Of a DNA stretch of 27,167 nt, positions 15,080 to 21,266 are shown one piece after another. The notes beneath the pieces were generated by a model. That model saw only the letters and a program-made list of their open reading frames with translations, was not told the DNA's origin and did no database searches. The stretch's first letter is position 1; each line of letters opens with the position of its first letter. Source of the DNA: UBA1715 sp045615765 (lineage in GTDB: Bacteria > Bacteroidota > Bacteroidia > Bacteroidales > UBA1715). The translations under genes were made by a program, and so were the position numbers. Location of the stretch: NCBI GenBank assembly GCA_045615765.1, contig JAZLFM010000051.1:1-27167 (forward strand), in the 5' to 3' direction.

Positions 15080-15364
15080 ATGGAAGAAATGTTGTTGTCG
15101 CCGGAAACTTGTATGCAATTCCTTATTTGGTCTTATTTCTATCATGATATCCTTCCCGAAAAAGATCTTAGTTTTGGTACCTACAATAAGTTCTCTCCTG
15201 CTGATGTTATTCGTTTGGATGAAATAAAACATTCTTTGTTTTTAAGTTATGAGGAACAGTCTGTTCGTAATGCTTGCGCTCAATTTCGTCAGGCAAAATT
15301 GCAAAATGAACAGTGTCCATATACTCAATCACAATTGGACTCAATGTTCGCACATGAACTGTAA
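15080..15364 (+). CDS. Unknown 94-residue protein between ftsY and a CDF transporter
   Basis: I do not recognise this protein. It starts MEEMLLSPETCMQFLIWSYF, has no signal peptide and no clear membrane helix, carries three Cys (in ETCMQ, NACAQ and EQCPY), and is probably helical with a Gln/Lys-rich second half ending in DSMFAHEL. It is likely a real gene: it starts 9 nt after the ftsY stop, ends 6 nt before the next gene, and fills the gap without a competing frame. The tight spacing implies co-expression with ftsY and the transporter. Function is unknown. Confidence 0.65.
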   Translation: MEEMLLSPETCMQFLIWSYFYHDILPEKDLSFGTYNKFSPADVIRLDEIKHSLFLSYEEQSVRNACAQFRQAKLQNEQCPYTQSQLDSMFAHEL

Positions 15365-15370
15365 TACAGT

Positions 15371-16276
15371 ATGGAAAATATTGATTTGAGAGAAAAAAAG
15401 ATTACTACCACCACTTTTGTTGGGATGATAGTAAATGCTTTCTTGTCAATTTGTAAGATACTTGCTGGAATTTTTGGTCATAGTGCCGCAATGATTGCCG
15501 ATGGTATTCATTCCATTTCGGATTTTGTCTCTGATATTATTGTATTACTTTTTGTAAAAATCTCTTCAAAAGGTGTTGATGATGATCATGATTATGGTCA
15601 TGGGAAATTTGAGACATTAGCATCTCTTTGTATTAGCATATTACTGTTTTTTGTGTCTGTTGAATTATTCATATCAGGTATAAACTTGATAATAGATTAT
15701 TTTCATGGCAAAATGATAGAAACCCCAGGATATATAGCATTGATAATGGCATTTGTTTCTATTGTTGTGAAAGAGTTACTATTTCAATATACTGCCTATG
15801 TAGGAAAGACTGTCGATAGTTCGGTTGTTGTTGCGAATGCTTGGCATCATAGAACCGATGCTTTGTCTTCAGTTGCTTCGGCATTAGGTATAACAGGTGC
15901 AATTTTATTAGGCGAGAAATGGTGTGTGTTGGATCCTATTGTTTGTTGTTGTATCAGTCTTTTTATTTTTTATGTAGCTGTAAAAATGGCATTACCTTCA
16001 TTGCAAGAGCTATTGGAGGTGTCATTACCTAAAGAAGTAGAAGATGAAATGTGTAATGTAATAAATTCTGTTGATGGTGTAGAGAGCGTGCATAGTGTAA
16101 AAACTCGTAAAAGTGGTCCATATATAATTATAGAAGCTCATATAGTGGTGAATCCTCATTTGTCCATTGTGCGTGCGCATGATATTGCTACGGATACCGA
16201 GAAACAATTACGAAATAAATATGGTTCAAGTACACATATTAATTTACATGTAGAACCTTCTGAAGATGCAGAATAA
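15371..16276 (+). CDS. Cation diffusion facilitator (CDF) family metal efflux protein
   Basis: 301 residues. An inner-membrane H+-coupled exporter of divalent metals. Membrane helices lie about 12-34, 38-62, 84-108, 121-140, 165-180 and 188-207, then a cytoplasmic ferredoxin-like domain (about 212-295, VDGVESVHSVKTR ... HINLHVEP). The transport site is HxxxD in helix 2 (His47, Asp51 in DGIHSISD) and HxxxD in helix 5 (His159, Asp163 in WHHRTDALSS). This His/Asp set resembles Zn/Cd transporters more than the Asp-only site of FieF, so Zn2+ is the best guess; Fe2+, Mn2+ or Co2+ are possible. The loop DHDYGHGKFE is typical. It begins 6 nt after the small unknown gene. Its stop codon overlaps the T-tract of the opposite-strand terminator. 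Confidence 0.9.
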   Translation: MENIDLREKKITTTTFVGMIVNAFLSICKILAGIFGHSAAMIADGIHSISDFVSDIIVLLFVKISSKGVDDDHDYGHGKFETLASLCISILLFFVSVELFISGINLIIDYFHGKMIETPGYIALIMAFVSIVVKELLFQYTAYVGKTVDSSVVVANAWHHRTDALSSVASALGITGAILLGEKWCVLDPIVCCCISLFIFYVAVKMALPSLQELLEVSLPKEVEDEMCNVINSVDGVESVHSVKTRKSGPYIIIEAHIVVNPHLSIVRAHDIATDTEKQLRNKYGSSTHINLHVEPSEDAE

Positions 16277-16302
16277 AAAAAGCCTCAACATTTGTTGAGG
16301 CT
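16275..16302 (-). terminator. Terminator of the cupin-lipoprotein-fumarase operon
   Basis: A perfect 9-bp stem, AGCCTCAAC (16281-16289) with its complement at 16294-16302 and a 4-nt loop, is followed on the minus strand by TTTTTT (16275-16280). No T-run follows on the plus strand, so it works mainly for the minus-strand operon. It overlaps the last bases of the CDF gene stop. Confidence 0.85.
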
Positions 16303-16312
16303 GTAACTATTG

Positions 16313-17947
16313 TTATGCTTTACAGTTACATGGTTTTAGTTGTTTAAAGAAGTCATTACCTTTGTCATCAACTAAGATGAATGCAGGGAAATCTTCAACT
16401 TCAATTTTCCATATAGCTTCCATTCCTAATTCTGGATATTCAACACATTCAATAGATTTTATATTGTTTTGTGCTAGAATTGCTGCAGGACCGCCAATCG
16501 AACCTAAATAGAATCCGCCATGTTTTTTACATGCATCAGTTACGCATTGTGCGCGGTTTCCTTTGGCTAACATGATAAGTGATCCTCCGTAATCTTGGAA
16601 TTCATCAACATACGGATCCATACGACCTGCAGTAGTTGGGCCCATAGAACCACAAGCCATTCCTGCAGGAGTTTTTGCAGGACCAGCATAGTAAATAGGG
16701 TGGTCTTTAATGTATTGTGGTAAATCTTCTCCTGCATCTAAGCGAGCTTTTAATTTTGCGTGTGCAATGTCACGACCTACAATGATAGTTCCATTCAAGC
16801 TCAAACGAGTTGCTACAGGGTATTTAGTCAATTCTTTTAGAATCTCTGACATTGGTTGGTTTAGGTTGATTTTTACAGCATCACCTTCGCCAGCTTGACG
16901 TAATTCTGCAGGAATTAGTTGTCCAGGATTGTCATCCATTTTTTCTATCCAAATACCTTTTTCGTTGATTTTACATTTTATGTTTCTATCGGCTGAACAA
17001 CTTACACCTAAACCGATAGGACAACTTGCACCATGGCGTGGAAGACGGATAATACGAATGTCGTGTGCCATATATTTACCGCCGAATTGCGCACCTAAGC
17101 CAATGTTATGTGCTTCTTTCAATACTTGTTTTTCTAATTCTACATCACGGAAAGCACGACCATATTCGTTTCCTGTAGTTGGAAGTTCATCGTAATAGTG
17201 AGTAGAAGCTAATTTTACAGTTAAAAGGTTCTTTTCTGCTGAAGTTCCACCAATTACAAATGCAATGTGATATGGAGGACAAGCTGCAGTTCCTAATGTT
17301 TTCATCTTTTCAATCAAGAAAGGAACTAATGTGTCAGGATTTTGGATACGTGCTTTTGTTTCTTGATATAGATATGTCTTGTTTGCAGAACCACCACCTT
17401 TTGTTACGCACAAAAATTTGTATTCCATTCCTTCTGTTGCTTCAATGTCGATTTGAGCAGGAAGGTTACATTTTGTGTTAACTTCGTCGTACATATTAAG
17501 TGGTGCGTTTTGTGAGTAGCGAAGATTTTCTTCTGTATATGTTTTAAAAACACCAAGAGAAAGAGCTTCTTCGTCACAATATCCAGTCCATACTTGCTGA
17601 CCTTTTTCACCGTGAATTATTGCAGTACCTGTATCTTGGCACAATGGAAGTTTTCCTTTTGCTGCAACTTCTGCATTGCGTAAGAATGTTAAAGCCACAT
17701 ATTTATCGTTGTCGCTTGCTTCAGGATCGGAAAGGATTTTTGCAACTTGTTCGTTATGAGATCTGCGAAGTAAGAAAGAAACATCGCGGAATGCTGCGTT
17801 TGCCATTGCTGTCAAACCTTCTTTCTCCACTTTTAGAATTTTGTGACCTTCAAATTCGCTTACAGATACATATTTGTCTGTTAGTAAATAATATTCCGTC
17901 TTGTCTTCACCGAGAGGGAACATTGGTTGATAATGAAATTCTGCCAT
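16313..17947 (-). CDS. Class I fumarate hydratase (iron-sulfur)
   Basis: 544 residues, the length of class I FumA/FumB-type enzymes, which interconvert fumarate and malate. In anaerobic Bacteroidota the reaction usually runs toward fumarate for fumarate respiration and succinate formation. Three [4Fe-4S] ligands are placed as in the family: Cys103 in LPLCQDTGTA, Cys223 in TAACPPYHIAF, Cys317 in VSCSADR (spacings of 120 and 94). The C-terminal swivelling domain (about 345-540) carries YYAGPAKTPAGMACGSMGPTT and ends in a Cys-containing tail (PCNCKA). A cluster-dependent enzyme is oxygen-sensitive, fitting an anaerobe. The start is 6 nt downstream of the lipoprotein gene, so it belongs to an operon with that gene and the cupin. 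Confidence 0.95.
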   Translation of the reverse strand: MAEFHYQPMFPLGEDKTEYYLLTDKYVSVSEFEGHKILKVEKEGLTAMANAAFRDVSFLLRRSHNEQVAKILSDPEASDNDKYVALTFLRNAEVAAKGKLPLCQDTGTAIIHGEKGQQVWTGYCDEEALSLGVFKTYTEENLRYSQNAPLNMYDEVNTKCNLPAQIDIEATEGMEYKFLCVTKGGGSANKTYLYQETKARIQNPDTLVPFLIEKMKTLGTAACPPYHIAFVIGGTSAEKNLLTVKLASTHYYDELPTTGNEYGRAFRDVELEKQVLKEAHNIGLGAQFGGKYMAHDIRIIRLPRHGASCPIGLGVSCSADRNIKCKINEKGIWIEKMDDNPGQLIPAELRQAGEGDAVKINLNQPMSEILKELTKYPVATRLSLNGTIIVGRDIAHAKLKARLDAGEDLPQYIKDHPIYYAGPAKTPAGMACGSMGPTTAGRMDPYVDEFQDYGGSLIMLAKGNRAQCVTDACKKHGGFYLGSIGGPAAILAQNNIKSIECVEYPELGMEAIWKIEVEDFPAFILVDDKGNDFFKQLKPCNCKA

Positions 17948-17953
17948 TTTATT

Positions 17954-18754
17954 TTAATTTTTATTTAATCGTACGTTTACTCCCATTGAGAAATGGAATA
18001 GTGTTGTATTTATATAGTTAGGGTTGCAAGAATTATCTTTTGCTTTATCGTATGACTTTGTATAAATTGGTGACGAAAAGCCTGCTTTCGCAACAAACCG
18101 TACACGTTCCGAACCTGCCCGTATGAAGGCGATAGGTTCTATATGAAACATGGTGAATTTTTCTGTGCCTGATTTGTGCTGAGAAAGTTCATTTTCTTCC
18201 CAAGCAAAAGAGTGAAACGTTGGTGCAAAGCGTACACCTAACCCTAAGTCGCAGTATTTAAATGTAAATCCTGTATTAATTTGAGCAAAAGTTGAGAAAT
18301 ATTTAGAATCGTATTCTTGTGTTTTCTTTGATTTTGAATCGTCGATGTCTGTGGCATGACAATATCCAAATCCTAAAAATGCTTCTGTCTTGAATTTTTC
18401 AGAATTAAACATATTAAAATAACCAACTCCTAATTCATAGGTGCGGTTGTTGAATTTACCAAAGTTTGTAAGATCAGCAAGTGCTGAAGAATCTTTGTCT
18501 TTTGATGTGTAAATATCATAATAGTTCGTGAAATTCCCATAGGAGAAATTCATATTTGCCATTCCTGCAATATGGTCGGTAAATGCGACGTCAGCCGATA
18601 ATTGTAAACTATTGGTAGTGAGTGATGCTTCTGCTTGTAGCTCGTTTTTCTCACTTAGTAGTGGTGTGTTTCCTGCACTTGGAATATACATAGATGAGCA
18701 ACTTGTTAAAAGTGCTGCAAAACCGATACTTAGAAAAAGCAAAACTCTTTTCAT
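17954..18754 (-). CDS. Lipoprotein with beta-barrel-like sequence
   Basis: 266 residues. The signal sequence MKRVLLFLSIGFAALLTSC has a lipobox (LTSC, Cys19), so the protein should be lipid-modified. The remainder is rich in alternating hydrophobic/aromatic strands (for example ELGVGYFNMFN, AFLGFGYCH, LGLGVRFAPTF, VRFVAKAGF) and ends in FHFSMGVNVRLNKN, like a small outer-membrane beta-barrel. I do not recognise a named family. It starts 3 nt after the cupin stop and ends 6 nt before the fumarase start. The strand number (possibly 8-10) is a guess. A lipid-anchored surface or periplasmic beta-protein is the alternative. Confidence 0.75.
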   Translation of the reverse strand: MKRVLLFLSIGFAALLTSCSSMYIPSAGNTPLLSEKNELQAEASLTTNSLQLSADVAFTDHIAGMANMNFSYGNFTNYYDIYTSKDKDSSALADLTNFGKFNNRTYELGVGYFNMFNSEKFKTEAFLGFGYCHATDIDDSKSKKTQEYDSKYFSTFAQINTGFTFKYCDLGLGVRFAPTFHSFAWEENELSQHKSGTEKFTMFHIEPIAFIRAGSERVRFVAKAGFSSPIYTKSYDKAKDNSCNPNYINTTLFHFSMGVNVRLNKN

Positions 18755-18757
18755 TGT

Positions 18758-19090
18758 TTATTTATGATTAGGTACAATACCAAGGAAAACTAAATCTTCG
18801 GTTCCTGTATTTGATATGCTATGCTCGTGATTCTCTGGACAATAGTGAAGAGTACCTACCGTAAGAGGAAGATTTTTACCGTCGTAGAGAACATTACCTG
18901 ACCCTTCAAGAATGTAAACAATCTCACTATTTCCTTCGTGTTTATGTAATCCAATAGAAGCTCCAGGAACTAAGCGAATACGCATTATTTTGTTGTTTCC
19001 GTCTTGAAATGTTTGAAAAATCGTTGATTTTTCTCCGCCTTTGAAGTTTTGAACTTCATTTTCTTCGATTGCTGTTAATTCTATATTCAT
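18758..19090 (-). CDS. Small single-domain cupin protein
   Basis: 110 residues forming one cupin_2 barrel. Motif 1 is GLHKHEGNSE with metal ligands His49, His51 and Glu56; motif 2 runs from Gly79 to Asn94 (GTLHYCPENHEHSISN) and supplies His90. All four usual metal ligands are present, so a Fe, Mn, Ni or Zn site is expected. No other domain is attached. It is the first gene of an operon with the lipoprotein (3-nt gap) and fumarase. Small cupins can be sugar-binding, isomerase, dioxygenase or sensory proteins; nothing here decides between them. The minus-strand sequence at 19109-19116 (TATCTTTA) is a one-mismatch -7 box for this operon. Confidence 0.85.
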   Translation of the reverse strand: MNIELTAIEENEVQNFKGGEKSTIFQTFQDGNNKIMRIRLVPGASIGLHKHEGNSEIVYILEGSGNVLYDGKNLPLTVGTLHYCPENHEHSISNTGTEDLVFLGIVPNHK

Positions 19091-19206
19091 TATTGTATAA
19101 TTGATTTGTAAAGATATAATTTTTAGATGAAAATATACTCTATGTTTTCTTTTATTGTTTGATTTTCATTTTTTATGGTCGAATTTTGTTTGTGTGTCGC
19201 ATTAGT

Positions 19207-19226
19207 ACGACATTTTCTAATGTCGT
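19207..19226. repeat. 20-bp perfect inverted repeat in the divergent cupin / acyl-CoA ligase region
   Basis: ACGACATT (19207-19214) and AATGTCGT (19219-19226) are exact inverses separated by TTCT. A related half-site pair GTCG / CGAC with an 8-nt spacer spans 19196-19211. There is no T-run for termination, so an operator is more likely than a terminator. It lies about 117 nt from the cupin start and 112 nt from the ligase start. Confidence 0.6.
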
Positions 19227-19246
19227 TTGAGTTAGAATAAAATAAA

Positions 19247-19282
19247 TGTTTGTAGATAAAAAGTATTTGTTTGTAGATAAAA
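19247..19282 (+). repeat. 15-nt direct repeat spaced by 21 bp upstream of the acyl-CoA ligase
   Basis: TGTTTGTAGATAAAA occurs at 19247-19261 and again at 19268-19282, exactly 21 bp (two helical turns) apart. The second copy ends 3 nt before a -7 box, so it covers the promoter spacer. This is the pattern of a paired regulator-binding site. Confidence 0.6.
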
Positions 19283-19293
19283 TCGTAATTTTG
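19266..19293 (+). promoter_or_regulatory. Possible promoter of the acyl-CoA ligase gene
   Basis: TAATTTTG (19286-19293) matches TAnnTTTG and TTTG is found at 19266-19269, but the 16-nt spacer is shorter than usual. It would give a leader of about 40 nt to the ATG at 19338. It overlaps the second copy of the 15-nt direct repeat. Confidence 0.45.
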
Positions 19294-19337
19294 TCATTGA
19301 AATTATATACGATTGCTTGAGAATTAAAAAATAGAAG

Positions 19338-21116
19338 ATGGAAGTAACTAGATTATTTGACATTCTTGGTCATTATTGTGAACAAAAACCTGATCAAGAG
19401 GTTGCGTTATCTCATAAAGTAGATGGCAAATGGGTTTCTTATAGTATAAAGGACTATGTTGAATATGTTAATAATGTAAGTTATGGTTTGTTAGCATTAG
19501 GAATTCAACCAGGAGATAAGATTGGTATTGTTAGTGGAAACCGTCCTGAATGGAACTTCTTAGATATGGGAACTATGCAAATCGGCGCTATACCAGTTCC
19601 TATTTATCCAACTATTAGCCAAGAAGAATATCGATATATTCTAAATCATGCAGAAATGAAACTTTTGTTTGTTGAAGGCAAAAGTTTACGTTCGAAAATT
19701 GAAACTATCCTTCCTGATTTAGAGCACTTAAAGGAATTGTTTACGTTCGTTGATCAAAATAGTGAATATCGTTGTTTTGATCAGTTAATAGAACTTGGAA
19801 AACAAAATCCTCAACCAGAGAAAGTTGCAGAACTGAAAGCGCAAGTTAAGTCTTCGGACATGGCAACAATTATTTACACATCTGGAACGACAGGAAATCC
19901 AAAAGGAGTAATGTTGTCGCATGACAATATCATCTTGAATATGAAGAATGTTCAGGAATTAGTGTTCCCTACTTGTAAGAAAGCATTAAGTTTCTTGCCT
20001 TTGTGTCATGCTTATGAAAGAATGTTGATGTATACATATCAGTTTAAACAATGCTCTATTTATTATTCTGATTTAGCGTTGATTGCCGACAATTTGAAGG
20101 AAATTCATCCTGATGTAATGTGCTGTGTACCTCGTTTATTGGAAAAAATGTATGAGAAATTATACAGTGCGGGCAAAAAACAATCTTTCTTATTGCAAAA
20201 AATATATTATTGGGCAGTTGCGGTTGCTAAGAAGTATAATCTTGATCCAGAAAAACGCTCTTGGTATTATAATTTGAAATGGAATATTGCAGACAAATTA
20301 ATTTATACAAAATGGAGAGATGCTTTGGGTATCCAAGGGTTAATTCAAGTTGTGTCTGGTGGTTCTGCTTTGCAAGCTCAATTGGCTTCATTTTTCCAAG
20401 CTATAGGTTTCTCTGTATATGAAGGATATGGTTTGTCTGAAACGTCCCCTGTAATTGCAGTTGCTCGTGATGAAGCTTATACTCATGAACCTGGAACTGT
20501 TGGTTTGCCTCTTCCTGGTGTTGAAGTGAAAGTTGATCCTGCTACAAATGAGTTGGTTTGCCGTGGACATAATGTTATGATAGGATATTACAAAAATCCA
20601 GAAATGACAGCTGAAGTAATTGACAAAGATGGTTGGTTCCATACTGGTGATACAGCAAGAATTACGGAAAAAGGTCTTGTTGTCATTACGGGTCGAATCA
20701 AATCGTTATTTAAAACATCATTTGGTAAATATGTGAATCCGGAGCATGTTGAAAATAAAGTTGTGACGTCTCCTTTTGTCGGCAGTGTTGTAGTTGTTGG
20801 CGAAAACAAACAATTTGCAGGTGCTCTTATTGTCCCAGATTTCGAATTTTTGAAAACTTGGTGCGAAAAGCACAAAGTTCCATTTACATCAAAGGAACAA
20901 GTTGTAAAAGATGCAGAAGTTCTAAAACGATTCAAAAAAGAAATAAATAAATACAATAGTAACTTTGCTGATTATGAACAAATAAAACGATTTGTTTTGA
21001 TCCCAGATGAATGGACAACTCAAAATGGAAAATTATCTCCAACATTAAAAGTTAAGAGAAAAGTTGTTCAAAAAGCCTATGAAAAAGAAATTGACAGTCT
21101 TTTTAACAAAGAATAA
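19338..21116 (+). CDS. Long-chain fatty acid--CoA ligase (AMP-forming)
   Basis: 592 residues, the length of bacterial FadD/FAA1-like ligases, which activate fatty acids with ATP and CoA for lipid synthesis or degradation. ANL-superfamily motifs: P-loop IIYTSGTTGNPKG at 178-190, GYGLSETSP at 362-370, GWFHTGD at 431-437, and the hinge and FadD-signature region GRIKSLFKTSFGKYV at 451-465. The C-terminal catalytic Lys is probably in NGKLSPTLKVKRK near the end. No signal peptide; it is cytosolic or peripherally membrane-bound. It is monocistronic, with a terminator just downstream and a repeat-rich promoter region upstream. Chain-length specificity cannot be told from the sequence. Confidence 0.92.
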   Translation: MEVTRLFDILGHYCEQKPDQEVALSHKVDGKWVSYSIKDYVEYVNNVSYGLLALGIQPGDKIGIVSGNRPEWNFLDMGTMQIGAIPVPIYPTISQEEYRYILNHAEMKLLFVEGKSLRSKIETILPDLEHLKELFTFVDQNSEYRCFDQLIELGKQNPQPEKVAELKAQVKSSDMATIIYTSGTTGNPKGVMLSHDNIILNMKNVQELVFPTCKKALSFLPLCHAYERMLMYTYQFKQCSIYYSDLALIADNLKEIHPDVMCCVPRLLEKMYEKLYSAGKKQSFLLQKIYYWAVAVAKKYNLDPEKRSWYYNLKWNIADKLIYTKWRDALGIQGLIQVVSGGSALQAQLASFFQAIGFSVYEGYGLSETSPVIAVARDEAYTHEPGTVGLPLPGVEVKVDPATNELVCRGHNVMIGYYKNPEMTAEVIDKDGWFHTGDTARITEKGLVVITGRIKSLFKTSFGKYVNPEHVENKVVTSPFVGSVVVVGENKQFAGALIVPDFEFLKTWCEKHKVPFTSKEQVVKDAEVLKRFKKEINKYNSNFADYEQIKRFVLIPDEWTTQNGKLSPTLKVKRKVVQKAYEKEIDSLFNKE

Positions 21117-21122
21117 TCAGAG

Positions 21123-21152
21123 AAAAGGATGAATTTTTATTCATCCTTTTTT
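21123..21152 (+). terminator. Terminator after the acyl-CoA ligase gene
   Basis: AAAAGGATGAA (21123-21133) pairs perfectly with TTCATCCTTTT (21140-21150) across a 6-nt loop, and the right arm runs on into TT. It begins 6 nt after the stop codon. Confidence 0.88.
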
Positions 21153-21218
21153 ATTGTTCTTTATTGATGTTTATTGATGTTCTAATAGACGTTTTTTGTC
21201 GTCTAAATAATGCGTCTA
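21151..21218. repeat. Stacked short repeats upstream of the tamL-like promoter
   Basis: The 10-mer TTATTGATGT is repeated exactly in tandem at 21161-21170 and 21171-21180, with a partial copy before it at 21151-21160. It is followed by TAGACG (21186-21191), 8 nt, and its inverse CGTCTA (21200-21205), then a third CGTCTA at 21213-21218. The array ends 3 nt before the promoter at 21222 and is not coding. Confidence 0.5.
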
Positions 21219-21221
21219 TTT

Positions 21222-21252
21222 CTTGTTGAACATTCACATTTTCTTACATTTG
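21222..21252 (+). promoter_or_regulatory. Promoter of the tamL-like gene
   Basis: CTTG (21222-21225), a 19-nt spacer and TACATTTG (21245-21252) form the same arrangement as the rpsU promoter in this window. Its position excludes the ATG at 21210 and supports the start at 21267. Confidence 0.6.
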
Positions 21253-21266
21253 TAAAAATATTTGTA

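Noticed and set aside
21210..21266. Longer start for the TamL-like protein
   Set aside because: It precedes the promoter at 21222-21252 and hides the lipoprotein signal sequence.
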